64,000 nt of DNA from Winogradskyella algicola (GTDB lineage: Bacteria; Bacteroidota; Bacteroidia; Flavobacteriales; Flavobacteriaceae), in NCBI RefSeq assembly GCF_005869935.1, contig NZ_SZQF01000001.1, forward strand, positions 961,698-1,025,697, read 5' to 3'. A program made the position numbers and the translations under genes. Below, piece by piece: positions 22,641 to 33,290 of the stretch (its first letter is position 1; each line of letters begins with the position of its first letter). A model generated the notes under the pieces. The model was given only the letters and a program-made list of their open reading frames with translations. It did no database searches and was not told the DNA's origin.

Positions 22641-25600
22641 TCTTAGCTACTTTTTGTTTGCCATCTGTTAGTTTAATTTTCAGCAATAGAGTGGCATTTT
22701 TAGGCAAAATAGGTTCAATAGAGAACCTGTTAACATTAACCGTTTTATTAGAGTATAATGTTCTTCCGAGCACATCATATACATCTATTGATGCAATGGT
22801 TCCGTAATCTGATTTCACGGTTATTTTTTCATTGTCTTCAAAAACTATTACACCACTCAAGGTGTCAAAGTCTTCTAGCCCAAGCGTTGAATTGGTAAAC
22901 CTTAAAACAAATCGATCATTTATAATTCCTATTTCGCTTGTGAACGAATAAGGGGATTCCTTAATGTTGTGAATTGTATCATTTAGTAAATCTTCAATAA
23001 AAATATCCTGATTGCTATCATTAAATAATCCCTGTAATGTGTTAATTGCTATCGTGTGAATGCCAGATTCTGCGATGTTAAGGCCAAGAGGTACTTGGTC
23101 ATTAGCATCAAAAGGTAATTGACGTCCTTGTATAAGAAATTCTTTTTCATCTATCAAAGAATAAAGATCTAGCCCATTTCCTGTAGTTGTATGGGCATCA
23201 TACATTCGGTCTTCATCATTTGTAGCTCCGTCTACATAAGCTACCAAAGTTGTACTAGTTTGACCAGAAGGATTCACATAATCTAACCATATTCTATTGG
23301 CGGCCGAGCTATCCATGTTAGATGGATTACTCGTTCTATAAAACTGATTATTTGCATAAGCACTACTTCTCATAGTATTATCGAAGGTCACTGTTTCATT
23401 CGTAGTAGCAGTATCAGTCATTAATACGAAGAATCCTTGTCCAGCACCAATGTTGCCGTTAAACCCTAGTGGTGTAGATGCTCCACTTGAATTGTAGGCA
23501 ACATAATCGGCTACGTTGTAGTTATAGACGTAATCATCATAAAATGGGTCTGTGTTTCCTGCTCCAATATCTGTTCCGTGTGTCCATAAATAAACACTTC
23601 CTGAGATATTACCATTATTGGTGTGAGTTAAAAAGTCTATAGCATTAATAGCCGAAGGATATGGATTACCAACAAGATTCCAATTATCATCGTCACTAGT
23701 TACTAACAGGAGATCATTTCCATAAGGGTTGTAAAAGTAATTTATACCTGTGTAAGTACCTCTCTCTATAGGCTGTACTATTGTACCATTGTTAGGTGTC
23801 CCAGAGAAGGTGGCTGTATAGTTTGAAGGAGTTGCTGTGTGTCCTGTAGGACCCTTTACGATGTAACCCTTACCAATATCCATTACGCCAGTATTATATC
23901 CTTGCCATTCGCCAAAAACCATATTGCCAGGTGGTCCAATACCTTGAAATAAAGTAGGAATCCATTCGTATTTGTATCCATTCGGCGTTCCAGGAGATAT
24001 ATTTTCAATATTGAAACTAATAACTGGGGAAGACCAATATACATAGTCATTAACTCTAATGTTGGTGTTTCTGTTCATAGTAAAAGTACCATCGACAGTG
24101 TTAGCTACATCATCAACTTGAACGAGACTAGAACTATCATCCATATTGTATGTACCGCCAGTTTCAACATCTATAAAATTTACAATAGTTAATGTAGAGT
24201 TTGGCTGTTGTGTTAAGGTAGCGCCATTTTCAATAGTTAGATTGAGTCCGTCTCCATCGCTTCCAGTATAAATTACGGGATCATTTCCTGTGTTTGGAAT
24301 AATAACACAGTCTGCAGGTGTTGGTATTGCATCATCTGACCAGTTAAGAGGATCCATCCAATTATCGTTTGGTTGTGATCCGTCCCAAATTTTTGCACTG
24401 CCAGTGGAGACAATAACATCGTCTGTAATAACTAATGTACTAGCATTACATAGATTGTAAGTTACTTGTGCAGTATATGTAGTAGTAGATGTAGGGTTAA
24501 CGCTTATAGTTGTTTGTCCATTGTATGTTGAGTCTAAGGTTCCGTCTACCAACCATTGTAAAGTAGCGATAGAGCTACCGCCAGATGGTGTAAAGCGCCA
24601 TACTTCATTGGTCGTTGCCCAATTAGTGTCTAAGCCATTTCTGCAAGGAGCTACAACTGCAGCTGTTGCTCCCGGATTTTGTATACCAACGATAGCATTA
24701 CCGCCATTCCATGGTCCATCGTCAATTACTTTCTCTTCAATATGAACTTCAACAATATTTGTATTTTCATATAATACCATCATTGCTGTATGACGCTTGG
24801 TATTTGAGCCAAAATTACCATTATCCCACATTGGAATATCGTCCCAAAGAATAACTAAAGCATTGCAGCCATTTGCATTAGTGGTACCAAAACTTATTGT
24901 ACCACCAACACTCGGATCGATATCATGATAAACTCCATAAATAGTGTTTTCAAATAATGCGCCAGTAGTACTGGGTAGATTATCACTAAATGAAAATCCA
25001 GAACCTGTATTAGCTAGACTAGAATCAAAAGATATGGCGCCATTAGCACCAACAACAAACTGGGAAACAGAATTACCATAAAAACAAAAGTCAAAAGGTA
25101 TATTGTAAGCGAGGTTAGACCATCTGTCATCAGATGAAAGTGCAACATTGTTTGTGGCTGCTGCGGCAAAAGTGTCGAATACGGTTTGGTCCCATGTAAT
25201 TAAATCAACATCATAATCAGAGGTGTCTCCAAGATCTGTATATGCTGCGGTTAAGTCGACAGGACCCGAGCCAGAACCACATGAACCAACAGTAGCAGAA
25301 TCTGGTGTAACATCAACAGCTGGGCAAGCTGCTGCAGTTATAGGTGCTGGTAGTACACAAGGCGAATCAGTTCCCACACAAACATCAAAATTAGCAGCAT
25401 CAGAAGAGTCGCTAAACCAACCATAAACCCTAACGTAATAAAGATTTCCTATGGTTAATCCTGTTAAATTTAGAGTATTAGGGTCGCTATCATCCACAAA
25501 AGTCAGTGCACTACAGCCCAAAGTCCCATCATAAACACCAATGCCCATATCTGTACTGCCATTAACCAAAACAACATTGAGTAATGAAACTACATGGGCT

Positions 25601-26217
25601 GTGTCAGTTGCAATAAAACTGTACCAAACATCATTGTTAGGTGTTCCAGTAACATCATCAGCTTGAGGTGATGCTGTTGCACCTAAAGTAGTTCCTGCCG
25701 TAGTTACACCACAATTTAAGTCAGCATTAACAGTTAGAGCTGTTGCACCAGAGCATTCATCGTTAGTTACTGGAGGTGGTGGATCTGCAATTAGCGTTAC
25801 AGTAATATCGCCGTTATCAAGGAAGCCACTAGTTTGACAATTATATCTGTTTAGTTGGATGCGATAATCACCAGTAGCAGGTGGGATAAAGTCAATTGAA
25901 GCTGCAGTTCCTGTACAAGCAGGTCCACCATCATCATTATAATCCATAAAAGCACCAGCTGCAGTTCTTATAGTCATTTGTGTATCAACACCAGATCCAC
26001 AATTTGACACTCTATACGTGGCATTGGCAATCATGTTTGTTACCCTAAAATTTCGTCTACCACCATCATTTAGGGCTGGTGTGCAAATAATAGAATTTCC
26101 TACTACGTTTGGTGCAGCAGTTGTACATTGATCAGTTCCAAAGGAAGGACACTGCGCAATGACGCTGGTTGTGAAGCATAAAAATATAAAAATCGGAGCG
26201 AGTAAAAATTTCTTCAT
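22630..26217 (-). CDS. Large T9SS-secreted multidomain surface protein
   Basis: 1195 residues from ATG 26217. Signal peptide (MKKFLLAPIFIFLCFTTSVIAQ). Residues about 25-285 hold two pre-peptidase-like/beta-sandwich domains with many Cys. A nidogen-like region (FDFCFYGNSVSQFVVGANGA, YGVYHDIDPSVGG), an Ig-like repeat (TTTYTAQVTYNLC) and a long adhesin-like part (GSQPNDNWMDPLNWSDDAIP) follow. The C-terminal about 80 residues resemble a type A T9SS sorting domain (VYDVLGRTLYSNKTVNVN, ending KQKVAKIIF). It is exported by the type IX system and probably surface-bound or released. Ligand unknown. Confidence 0.82.
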   Translation of the reverse strand: MKKFLLAPIFIFLCFTTSVIAQCPSFGTDQCTTAAPNVVGNSIICTPALNDGGRRNFRVTNMIANATYRVSNCGSGVDTQMTIRTAAGAFMDYNDDGGPACTGTAASIDFIPPATGDYRIQLNRYNCQTSGFLDNGDITVTLIADPPPPVTNDECSGATALTVNADLNCGVTTAGTTLGATASPQADDVTGTPNNDVWYSFIATDTAHVVSLLNVVLVNGSTDMGIGVYDGTLGCSALTFVDDSDPNTLNLTGLTIGNLYYVRVYGWFSDSSDAANFDVCVGTDSPCVLPAPITAAACPAVDVTPDSATVGSCGSGSGPVDLTAAYTDLGDTSDYDVDLITWDQTVFDTFAAAATNNVALSSDDRWSNLAYNIPFDFCFYGNSVSQFVVGANGAISFDSSLANTGSGFSFSDNLPSTTGALFENTIYGVYHDIDPSVGGTISFGTTNANGCNALVILWDDIPMWDNGNFGSNTKRHTAMMVLYENTNIVEVHIEEKVIDDGPWNGGNAIVGIQNPGATAAVVAPCRNGLDTNWATTNEVWRFTPSGGSSIATLQWLVDGTLDSTYNGQTTISVNPTSTTTYTAQVTYNLCNASTLVITDDVIVSTGSAKIWDGSQPNDNWMDPLNWSDDAIPTPADCVIIPNTGNDPVIYTGSDGDGLNLTIENGATLTQQPNSTLTIVNFIDVETGGTYNMDDSSSLVQVDDVANTVDGTFTMNRNTNIRVNDYVYWSSPVISFNIENISPGTPNGYKYEWIPTLFQGIGPPGNMVFGEWQGYNTGVMDIGKGYIVKGPTGHTATPSNYTATFSGTPNNGTIVQPIERGTYTGINYFYNPYGNDLLLVTSDDDNWNLVGNPYPSAINAIDFLTHTNNGNISGSVYLWTHGTDIGAGNTDPFYDDYVYNYNVADYVAYNSSGASTPLGFNGNIGAGQGFFVLMTDTATTNETVTFDNTMRSSAYANNQFYRTSNPSNMDSSAANRIWLDYVNPSGQTSTTLVAYVDGATNDEDRMYDAHTTTGNGLDLYSLIDEKEFLIQGRQLPFDANDQVPLGLNIAESGIHTIAINTLQGLFNDSNQDIFIEDLLNDTIHNIKESPYSFTSEIGIINDRFVLRFTNSTLGLEDFDTLSGVIVFEDNEKITVKSDYGTIASIDVYDVLGRTLYSNKTVNVNRFSIEPILPKNATLLLKIKLTDGKQKVAKIIF

Positions 26218-26344
26218 CAGCAATAACGTTAATATTAGAATTACTAGTTTTATGGCTTTCTAGTAAATACATATTCCATTAGTAGTTGTCTCATTAGCAA
26301 CCACATAAATTTGGCTGGTTAACATGAAGAAAGGTTAACACATA

Positions 26345-26368
26345 ATTATCCTATATAAAGCGGATAAT
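26345..26368. promoter_or_regulatory. Inverted repeat in the divergent 26.2-26.5 kb spacer
   Basis: ATTATCC-N10-GGATAAT at 26345-26368, and two direct GGTTAAC copies just to the left (about 26318 and 26333), between the T9SS gene (-) and the cysteine desulfhydrase-like gene (+). They are candidates for a regulator site. The rest of this 254-bp spacer is AT-rich with nothing recognised. Confidence 0.35.
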
Positions 26369-26471
26369 ATATTATAAATAGCAGATTATGTAGGGATTAT
26401 GGGTAAATGTAAAAAAAATAAAATTAATTTAACATTTTAATAATGAAAATGTTAGAAAAATAGGTGTTCGG

Positions 26472-27359
26472 TTGATAAAATTAGAATTCAGTAATATTAG
26501 TATTGATAATCAGTTGTTTGTAAAGCCTGAGTATCTTATTCACCCTTTTATATCTGGAAATAAGTATAGAAAACTCAAATACAATCTTCAAAAAGCTAAA
26601 GCACTACATAAAGATTTGCTCTTAACTTTTGGAGGAGCTTATTCTAACCATATTGCTGCAACTGCTTACGCAGGTAAATTATATGGATTCAAAACTATTG
26701 GTGTTATAAGAGGCGAGGAGTTGGTGAATAAAGTAGATTCTAATCCTACTTTAAGGTTTGCTGAAGATTGTGGAATGCAATTTAAATTCATTGATAGAGA
26801 AACATACAGGAACAAGTCAGATAAAGACTTTGTTGAAAATCTTAAAACAGAGTTTGGTGATTTTTACTTAATTCCTGAAGGCGGTACTAATCAACTAGCA
26901 GTAAAAGGTTGTGAAGAAATTTTGAATGAAGATGATAGTGATTTTGATTTTATTTGTTGTTGTGTCGGCACAGGTGGCACGATTTCTGGATTAATAAATT
27001 CTGCAAAGCCACATCAGAAAATATTAGGTTTTCCGGCATTGAAAGGTGATTTTATCCGAGAGGATATTCGTAAATTTGCAAAAAAGGATAATTGGGATTT
27101 AATAACGGATTACCATTTTGGTGGTTATGGAAAAATAAAGCCTGAATTAATCACGTTTATTAATGACTTTAAAAAGAAATATCAGATCCCTCTAGATCCT
27201 ATTTATACAGGTAAAATGATGTTTGGTGTTTTTGATTTGATGGAAAAACAGTTTTTCCCAGAAGACGCAAAAATACTAGCGATACACACAGGTGGTTTGC
27301 AAGGAATAGAAGGGATGAATATAAAATTGAAACAAAAAGGATGGCCTCAAATAAAATAA
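26472..27359 (+). CDS. PLP-dependent D-cysteine desulfhydrase/ACC deaminase family enzyme
   Basis: 295 residues with a TTG start at 26472; no ATG fits the frame upstream. It has FISGNKYRKLKYNL with the PLP Lys, LTFGGAYSNHIAATAYAG, PEGGTNQLAVKGCEEI and the CVGTGGTISGL phosphate loop. The family includes D-cysteine desulfhydrase and 1-aminocyclopropane-1-carboxylate deaminase; the substrate is not decided. The last 19 bases overlap the start of the next gene, so the two are probably coupled. Confidence 0.85.
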   Translation: MIKLEFSNISIDNQLFVKPEYLIHPFISGNKYRKLKYNLQKAKALHKDLLLTFGGAYSNHIAATAYAGKLYGFKTIGVIRGEELVNKVDSNPTLRFAEDCGMQFKFIDRETYRNKSDKDFVENLKTEFGDFYLIPEGGTNQLAVKGCEEILNEDDSDFDFICCCVGTGGTISGLINSAKPHQKILGFPALKGDFIREDIRKFAKKDNWDLITDYHFGGYGKIKPELITFINDFKKKYQIPLDPIYTGKMMFGVFDLMEKQFFPEDAKILAIHTGGLQGIEGMNIKLKQKGWPQIK

Positions 27360-28171
27360 AAACTAATCTAAAATATGTAATCTTAGTTTTTGCTATAGTT
27401 GCGTTTTCATGTGGACCAAAAAAAGGTATTGTGACTAAGAAAAAACAACAGAAAGAAAAGACAGAAACAGTAGAGGTGACAAAAAATGAAAAAACTGATG
27501 AAGTTAAAACCCCAGAGATAGAGGCAGAGGTTAAGCCTCCAACATCTACGGCTGTGTATATAGCAACTTATGCTGATATTGCTAAAGAGGAAATGCGAAA
27601 ATATAAGATTCCTGCAAGTATTACATTAGCACAAGGAATTCTTGAGTCTGCATCTGGTAAGGGTAGACTTGCGGTAAAGGCGAATAATCATTTTGGTATA
27701 AAATGTCATGGTTGGACAGGTGCAAAAATCTATCACGATGATGACCGTTCTCAAGAATGTTTTAGAAAATATAGAGAGGCAAAATCTTCTTATGAAGACC
27801 ATTCAAAATTTTTGACTGGAAGAGGTCGCTATTCTGATCTTTTCAAATTAGAACAAGATGATTATAAAGGTTGGGCAAGAGGCTTAAAAAAAGCGGGTTA
27901 TGCCACTGATAGAAAATATCCTGATAAACTTATTAGCTTAATTGAGCGTTACAAACTTTATAAATACGATCAGGAAGTTCTGGGTTCAAAAGAAGACAGT
28001 ATTAAAATTGTAAGAGTCAATAGCGGAACAACCATACATATTGTCGCCAAAGGTGATACGTTATACTCCTTGTCAAAACGCTATAATACCACTGTAGATG
28101 CTATAAAAAGTATGAATAGATTAAGTTCTAATACCTTGGCTATCGGTCAAGAATTAAAGATTCCAAATTAA
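27341..28171 (+). CDS. Glucosaminidase-LysM peptidoglycan hydrolase
   Basis: 276 residues. Lipoprotein-type N-terminus ([15 protein letters not shown]), then a charged Lys/Glu-rich linker, a glucosaminidase domain (GH73, about 70-205, with [18 protein letters not shown] carrying the catalytic Glu and [11 protein letters not shown]), and a C-terminal LysM (about 228-275: [28 protein letters not shown]). It cleaves glycan strands in the periplasm or cell wall. It overlaps the upstream gene by 19 bases and ends 2 bases before hemL. Confidence 0.92.
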   Translation: MASNKIKTNLKYVILVFAIVAFSCGPKKGIVTKKKQQKEKTETVEVTKNEKTDEVKTPEIEAEVKPPTSTAVYIATYADIAKEEMRKYKIPASITLAQGILESASGKGRLAVKANNHFGIKCHGWTGAKIYHDDDRSQECFRKYREAKSSYEDHSKFLTGRGRYSDLFKLEQDDYKGWARGLKKAGYATDRKYPDKLISLIERYKLYKYDQEVLGSKEDSIKIVRVNSGTTIHIVAKGDTLYSLSKRYNTTVDAIKSMNRLSSNTLAIGQELKIPN

Positions 28172-28173
28172 AT

Positions 28174-29460
28174 ATGTTATATCAAAGAAGTAGTGCTTTG
28201 TTTAAAGAGGCACAGAACGTTATACCAGGTGGAGTAAACTCGCCAGTACGAGCATTTAAAGCTGTAGGAGGTACGCCAATTTTTGCAAAATCAGCAAAAG
28301 GCGCTTACGTCTATGACGAAGATAGAAATCGTTTTATAGATTATATTAATTCTTGGGGGCCAATGTTATTAGGTCATGCTTTCCCTCCGGTTGTAGAAGC
28401 TGTAATTGAAAAAACAAAAGAAGGAACCTCTTATGGAATGCCAACCGCTTTAGAAACAGAAATTGCTGAATTAGCAGTCTCTATGGTGCCTAATATTGAT
28501 AAAATTCGTTTTGTGAATTCTGGGACAGAAGCCTGTATGAGCGCTATTCGTTTAGCACGAGGTTTTACTAAAAAAGATAAAATTATAAAATTTGCTGGCT
28601 GCTATCATGGTCATAGCGATTCGTTCTTAATTGCAGCAGGTAGTGGTGCAGTTACTTTTGGTACACCAAATAGTCCTGGAGTAACTCAAGGTACTGCTAA
28701 GGATACTCTTTTGGCAAGGTATAATGATATTGAAAATGTAAAATCATTAGTTGAAGCAAATAAAGATGAAATTGCTGCTATCATTGTAGAACCGGTGGCT
28801 GGTAATATGGGGTGTATTCCTCCAGTTGAAGGCTTTTTAGAAGGCTTAAAAGCAGTTTGTGATGCTAATAATATGCTGTTGATTTTTGATGAAGTGATGA
28901 CAGGTTTTAGACTTGCTAAAGGAGGGGTTCAGGAGTTAAAAGGGGTAGATGCAGATATCGTGTGTTTTGGTAAAGTAGTAGGTGGTGGTTTGCCTGTTGG
29001 AGCCTTTGCTGCAAGAAACGAGATAATGAATCATTTGGCGCCTTTAGGGCCTGTATATCAGGCTGGGACTTTAAGTGGTAATCCTTTGGCGATGGCAGCA
29101 GGATTGGCGATGCTTAAGGCAATTAATGCAGACAAAGGTCTAATGAATAGGCTAGAGGAGAAAACAAAATACCTTCATAATGGTATTACTGAGGCTTTAA
29201 ATAAAAATAATGTAACACATAGTATCAATAGAATAGGCTCAATGATTTCTGTTCATTTTTCTGATGAGCCAGTTGTGGATTTTGAAAGTGCTGCCAAGGG
29301 GAATAATAATACTTTTAAGAAATTCTTTCATGGCATGTTAAACAAGGGGATTTATATTGCTCCGAGTGCTTTTGAAAGCTGGTTTATCACAGATGCCTTA
29401 ACCTATCAAGATTTAAATGAAACCATTGCAGCTGTTGAGGAAGTTGCAAAAGAGTTATAA
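28174..29460 (+). CDS. hemL: Glutamate-1-semialdehyde 2,1-aminomutase
   Basis: 428 residues, standard length. Class III aminotransferase fold with [53 protein letters not shown] and the PLP lysine in [16 protein letters not shown]. It converts glutamate-1-semialdehyde to 5-aminolevulinate in the C5 haem route. It is the third gene of a tight operon and ends at a strong terminator. Confidence 0.96.
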   Translation: MLYQRSSALFKEAQNVIPGGVNSPVRAFKAVGGTPIFAKSAKGAYVYDEDRNRFIDYINSWGPMLLGHAFPPVVEAVIEKTKEGTSYGMPTALETEIAELAVSMVPNIDKIRFVNSGTEACMSAIRLARGFTKKDKIIKFAGCYHGHSDSFLIAAGSGAVTFGTPNSPGVTQGTAKDTLLARYNDIENVKSLVEANKDEIAAIIVEPVAGNMGCIPPVEGFLEGLKAVCDANNMLLIFDEVMTGFRLAKGGVQELKGVDADIVCFGKVVGGGLPVGAFAARNEIMNHLAPLGPVYQAGTLSGNPLAMAAGLAMLKAINADKGLMNRLEEKTKYLHNGITEALNKNNVTHSINRIGSMISVHFSDEPVVDFESAAKGNNNTFKKFFHGMLNKGIYIAPSAFESWFITDALTYQDLNETIAAVEEVAKEL

Positions 29461-29461
29461 T

Positions 29462-29490
29462 AAAAAAGCTTCGCATTGCGAAGCTTTTTT
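29462..29490. terminator. Bidirectional terminator after hemL
   Basis: AAAAAAGCTTCGCA-T-TGCGAAGCTTTTTT: a 14-bp perfect inverted repeat between hemL (+) and a - strand gene. Confidence 0.92.
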
Positions 29491-29514
29491 TTGTTTTCAT
29501 ATCTAATAGAAAAG

Positions 29515-29859
29515 CTATAGGGTTTTTAAATTTTCTTCATAGAAAGCTTCGTAGCGTTCGTATTGTGTTTCATTTAAAATGTCTTGCATTTTAGTGTCTA
29601 GAAGTGTCTTTATTTTTTCAACAGCACCTTCCTTTACAACTGAAGCATTTTTTAGATCTAGTGTAGCTTGAGTAAACTCTTGTAAGGCTAAATAAACTTG
29701 ATCTTTTTGATTGTTATCACATTTAATGACTTTTGCAAGTGCTTCAGTTTGTTCAGATGCTTTTTTGTTTACTTCAATTTTGTTGGATTGTGCCATTAAA
29801 GACCCAGTTCCTAAAAACATTGCAAAAACAAATAAGCCTAAAGTAAATATCTTTTTCAT
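29515..29859 (-). CDS. Small secreted helical protein (Spy/CpxP-like paralogue 1)
   Basis: 114 residues with a signal peptide (MKKIFTLGLFVFAMFLGTGSLMAQ). The mature part is helical, with KVIKCDNNQKDQVYLALQEF and the end MQDILNETQYERYEAFYEE, which is like the LTxxQ-type repeats of Spy/CpxP periplasmic proteins. It is similar in layout to the next gene upstream, so the two are probably old paralogues. Function unknown; a stress or chaperone role is a guess. Confidence 0.7.
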   Translation of the reverse strand: MKKIFTLGLFVFAMFLGTGSLMAQSNKIEVNKKASEQTEALAKVIKCDNNQKDQVYLALQEFTQATLDLKNASVVKEGAVEKIKTLLDTKMQDILNETQYERYEAFYEENLKTL

Positions 29860-29939
29860 TATGGATTGTTTAGTTAAATCAGGTTACTAAAATAATAATT
29901 TTATTTAAACCTTTGGTATTTATTCTTGTGTAGAACAAA

Positions 29940-30392
29940 TTAATTCTTTGTTCTTAACTTTTTCTGTTTGGTTTTATGCTTAACCTTAGTGTTTTCTTGA
30001 TAACTCTTAAATTGCTCTTGAGTTAGAACATCTTTGAGTTTAGAGTCTAAGGTCTCTCTGTTGTTGCTTTTGTGTTTGGCAATTTTTTGTTTGATTTCCT
30101 CTTTATTTTCCTCGTTTTTTGAATCAATCAATTTTTTAATTTTCTGCTTGCTTTCAAGTTCTTCTTGGAAATGATCTAGATAAATATCATAAACTCTTCC
30201 TTGTTGCTCAGACGAAAGATTAAGTTGTTTGGATAACCTATAAGTTTCAGTTTTAGCCAATACTTTTGGGTTGTCATTTTGGGTCAACTTTTGTTGGTCT
30301 TTCTCAGTTGTCTCTCTTTTAATTTCAATTTTTTCTTGGGCACCAAGATTAAATGCTACAAACGATAGAAGGATTAAAATTAATTTTTTCAT
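29940..30392 (-). CDS. Small secreted helical protein (Spy/CpxP-like paralogue 2)
   Basis: 150 residues with a signal peptide (MKKLILILLSFVAFNLGAQ). The mature part is very rich in Lys, Glu and Gln and should be coiled-coil. It contains QLNLSSEQQGRVYDIYLDHF and LDSKLKDVLTQEQFKSYQEN, two LTxEQ-type motifs as in Spy/CpxP. The basic tail is KTKQKKLRTKN. It lies in a - strand row with the paralogue and the helical-repeat protein. Confidence 0.72.
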   Translation of the reverse strand: MKKLILILLSFVAFNLGAQEKIEIKRETTEKDQQKLTQNDNPKVLAKTETYRLSKQLNLSSEQQGRVYDIYLDHFQEELESKQKIKKLIDSKNEENKEEIKQKIAKHKSNNRETLDSKLKDVLTQEQFKSYQENTKVKHKTKQKKLRTKN

Positions 30393-30456
30393 CTTTAATT
30401 GATATAAGATTTAGAACTTTAAAAATAGTGATTTTTAAGATGCTGTCCGCACAGTA

Positions 30457-31953
30457 CTAAGAATTTATAAGATTTAATGTTGTGTTGTAGAGTGAATTAT
30501 CTTCTGTTTTATTCTTTAGCCAAGCATAAAAACTTATGACGAAAATGTCTTCTTTGTGTATCGTGTTCGATTCAAAAGTCGATTTTAATTTTAACGAAAA
30601 ATCAGTATTTATCATAATTTCGGGTTTTTGATACAAACGTTCGGCATAGTTAACAAAGCTTAATATTCTGGTTTGATTAATTTGCTTTAGGTAAGATGTG
30701 TATTTGCGTTTAAAACTTTTTAATCTAGAATAGAATAGGTCGTCTTCATTCAATTCTATGTAAAGTAAAATTTCAGCAAGATTTTTTTTAATTACCCAAT
30801 CTATACCAGCTTTTTCAATATAATATTGGTCTGTGTGATAAAATTTTGCAAGTACAGATTTTGCTTTTGAAAAATCTTCTTTCTGAAAGTGAAACATTAA
30901 AAGAGAAAGATGTAAATCTAAAAGCGCCTCTATGTCGCTATGTTTTTTCTTAATGACCTGTTCAGCAATGTCTATGGCTTTATTCTGATTATTTAGGTAA
31001 TTGTAGTTTAGGGCTTCTACTAAGGTTTTCTTAAGTATAAACTCTTTTTGGTAGGTTCCTTTTTTTAGCTTCATCAGTTCTTCCATTTCTTTAATATAGC
31101 TTAATGAAGCTTCAAATTTTTTATTTCTAAAGAGCGTATTTGCAATAATATAAACGATTTGTATTTGGTAAAACAACTGCTTCTCTGTATCCTTTTTGTC
31201 TTTTAGGATGTTATAGCTTTTTAAAACAAAATTTTCAATTTCATAATATCGATTTGTAGCCAATGCAGAGATATTAGCAATCGCCAAAATTTGATATAAG
31301 GATTTAAAGGAAAGTGATTCACTCAATTCAATGTCGTAATCTTGAAGAATAGATTCTAGTTCTGCTTCAAAATTAATGGCTTTTCCTTGGTAGCTCATAG
31401 AATTTAATACAGACTTTAGTTGAGCGTAAACAATATTCAACTGATCCTCCAGAATATGCTTTTTTCTATTCTCTTTTTGCTTAAGGATGAGGTTGTCTAG
31501 GTTTATTTTTTGATAATTTGGTGCGTACTGAATCTTGGTATGGTAGATTTCATTAAGAATTGGAAAGAGTAAATGTTCGTCTGCCAAACGTTCTGCCTTA
31601 TCCAGAATTTTGTAGGCAATCTCATAGTTTTTTTGAAGCAGATAAGTGCGAGATGCAAGTATGTATTTAATAATCTGCATATCTATTGAATTCTCGTCTT
31701 CCAGATTTTTATTGGCAGTGAAATCGATTAAAGATTGAAAAAGACGTTTCCTTAAAGCGTGATATGCATTGCAATTATCAACTTTATATAGCTGATAACA
31801 AATGGATTTAGAATCTGATTCAGGTTTTGTCATTAACCTAAACAATTCAATATTCTTTGTGTCCTTACGCTTGTTTTTTTGTTGAAGGTAAGCGGTGAAT
31901 TTTAGTTGATCTTCTACGCTAAAGGCATCTATGATTGATTTTAATGCTATCAT
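30457..31953 (-). CDS. Helical-repeat (TPR-like) protein of unknown function
   Basis: 498 residues, without signal peptide or membrane helix. It is predicted all-helical with TPR-like units (YEIAYKILDKAERLADE, NQNKAIDIAEQVIKKK, KFEASLSYIKEMEELM). The N-terminus MIALKSIIDAFSVEDQLKFT followed by AYLQQKNKRKDTKNIELFRL is distinctive. Probably a cytoplasmic protein-interaction scaffold. It is the first gene of the - strand row and is divergent from the membrane cluster at 32106. Confidence 0.7.
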   Translation of the reverse strand: MIALKSIIDAFSVEDQLKFTAYLQQKNKRKDTKNIELFRLMTKPESDSKSICYQLYKVDNCNAYHALRKRLFQSLIDFTANKNLEDENSIDMQIIKYILASRTYLLQKNYEIAYKILDKAERLADEHLLFPILNEIYHTKIQYAPNYQKINLDNLILKQKENRKKHILEDQLNIVYAQLKSVLNSMSYQGKAINFEAELESILQDYDIELSESLSFKSLYQILAIANISALATNRYYEIENFVLKSYNILKDKKDTEKQLFYQIQIVYIIANTLFRNKKFEASLSYIKEMEELMKLKKGTYQKEFILKKTLVEALNYNYLNNQNKAIDIAEQVIKKKHSDIEALLDLHLSLLMFHFQKEDFSKAKSVLAKFYHTDQYYIEKAGIDWVIKKNLAEILLYIELNEDDLFYSRLKSFKRKYTSYLKQINQTRILSFVNYAERLYQKPEIMINTDFSLKLKSTFESNTIHKEDIFVISFYAWLKNKTEDNSLYNTTLNLINS

Positions 31954-32105
31954 TTAATCGTCATTAAAAAATATAATATTATCAATAAATATAGTATAAA
32001 AATGAAATAAATATAAAATTATATCGTCATAAATTGTGTGATATTAGTTTTTATGTGCGTTAGATTTATTCAAAATTTGTCTCGTAATCATTAAAACAAA
32101 GTATT

Positions 32106-32288
32106 ATGAAATCTAAATCTAATTTTACTAAAGCAGAGCGTATTTGGGCAGGTCTTTTTTTTAGCGTTCTAGGTTTAATAGCTGTGTATTCGCAGACCAT
32201 ATCTGGTTATTTAATTGATGCCTATAATCAGAATGTAGAATTTTTAGCTAACAACACTGTAAACAGTTCAAATATTTTGAGATACTAA
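32106..32288 (+). CDS. Small single-pass membrane protein
   Basis: 60 residues: a basic N-terminus, one helix (IWAGLFFSVLGLIAVYSQTI) and a polar tail. It ends 1 base before the next gene, so is probably the first gene of the membrane-protein operon. Not recognised. Confidence 0.6.
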   Translation: MKSKSNFTKAERIWAGLFFSVLGLIAVYSQTISGYLIDAYNQNVEFLANNTVNSSNILRY

Positions 32289-32289
32289 A

Positions 32290-32757
32290 ATGAGGGAAAA
32301 GAGCTTAAATATGGCTTTCTTCATTACTGTAGGAATATCAGTAGTAGTTTTTATTTATCTGGTCTTTTTGGGATATGATGAAATAAAAACCTTTAAAGAT
32401 GTCGTAAAGATTATAGGATCTATTTTGTTTCCAATACCAATACTGTTCTTTACAAGATTTATTGTTATTGAACATTTTATGCCTGTAAACTCTGATGAGT
32501 ACAAAGCGAAAAACCAAAAACCAGCAACTATTTTATTAGCAGTTTCTGTTGTAGTTGTGCTATTGCTAATGCAAGCTTTAGAATTTCTAACCCATAAGAA
32601 ACTCGAAGATGCATTGATTCTTGCTCATCTTATAAACTCTACATCAATAAGTTCTTACGTATTTAATTTTTTATTGTATAACAATTTAAAAGCCAATGGC
32701 ATATTAAGCGGAGTGCTTATGGCTTTAGCAATTCATATGTTCTTTTTATCTGCTTAA
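32290..32757 (+). CDS. Four-to-five-helix membrane protein, unknown
   Basis: 155 residues, mostly hydrophobic, with helices near 10-28, 38-58, 78-98 and 135-154. No family recognised. It follows the 60-residue gene with a single base between. Confidence 0.65.
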   Translation: MREKSLNMAFFITVGISVVVFIYLVFLGYDEIKTFKDVVKIIGSILFPIPILFFTRFIVIEHFMPVNSDEYKAKNQKPATILLAVSVVVVLLLMQALEFLTHKKLEDALILAHLINSTSISSYVFNFLLYNNLKANGILSGVLMALAIHMFFLSA

Positions 32758-32789
32758 AACTAAATGTACAATCATCAAATTTTAATATT

Positions 32790-33269
32790 ATGAATATCAT
32801 TAAAACACCAAAAAAACAGACTAATGTAAGTAAGAGAGAGTTGCTTTTTACATTTCAGACTATTATTGTCACCGGATTACTTGCTTTTACAGCTATAGCA
32901 TTTTTCTTCTATAATAACTTAAGCGTTGTAAAAGGCATTAAAGTCATCTTTGCGCCTTTTTTATCAGTTGTTCCTTTACTGTTTGTGCTTTCCGTCTTAA
33001 GGGATTTAAGAAAAGGTTTTATAGAGGGTAATTACACTAAAAAAGAGATTATCAAGTTCGGGTTAATAACCTTAGGGATAACAGCATCCTTTACAGGAAT
33101 AACCTTGTTGTTATCTAGGATTGATGCTTTAGAAATTCTGTTGGCAGGTATAATTGCGATACTGAGTACTGTATTTTTTCTTCGAAGCAAAATAAAGGAC
33201 ATTTTAGGCATGTCTATCGTTACAGGTATTGCTGAAGGTATCATCGTATATATGATTTTTTTGTTTTGA
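32790..33269 (+). CDS. Membrane protein, unknown
   Basis: 159 residues with a polar N-terminus (MNIIKTPKKQTNVSKREL) and four to five hydrophobic helices ending GIAEGIIVYMIFLF. It is similar in size and layout to the gene before it, and may be distantly related. It ends before a terminator at 33291. Confidence 0.65.
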   Translation: MNIIKTPKKQTNVSKRELLFTFQTIIVTGLLAFTAIAFFFYNNLSVVKGIKVIFAPFLSVVPLLFVLSVLRDLRKGFIEGNYTKKEIIKFGLITLGITASFTGITLLLSRIDALEILLAGIIAILSTVFFLRSKIKDILGMSIVTGIAEGIIVYMIFLF

Positions 33270-33290
33270 TGATTGGTTAGTTAGTAACCC

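Noticed and set aside
24521..25426. + strand frames inside the T9SS gene (24521-24745, 25223-25426)
   Set aside because: Shadows of the repetitive Thr/Ala/Val-rich coding sequence on the - strand.
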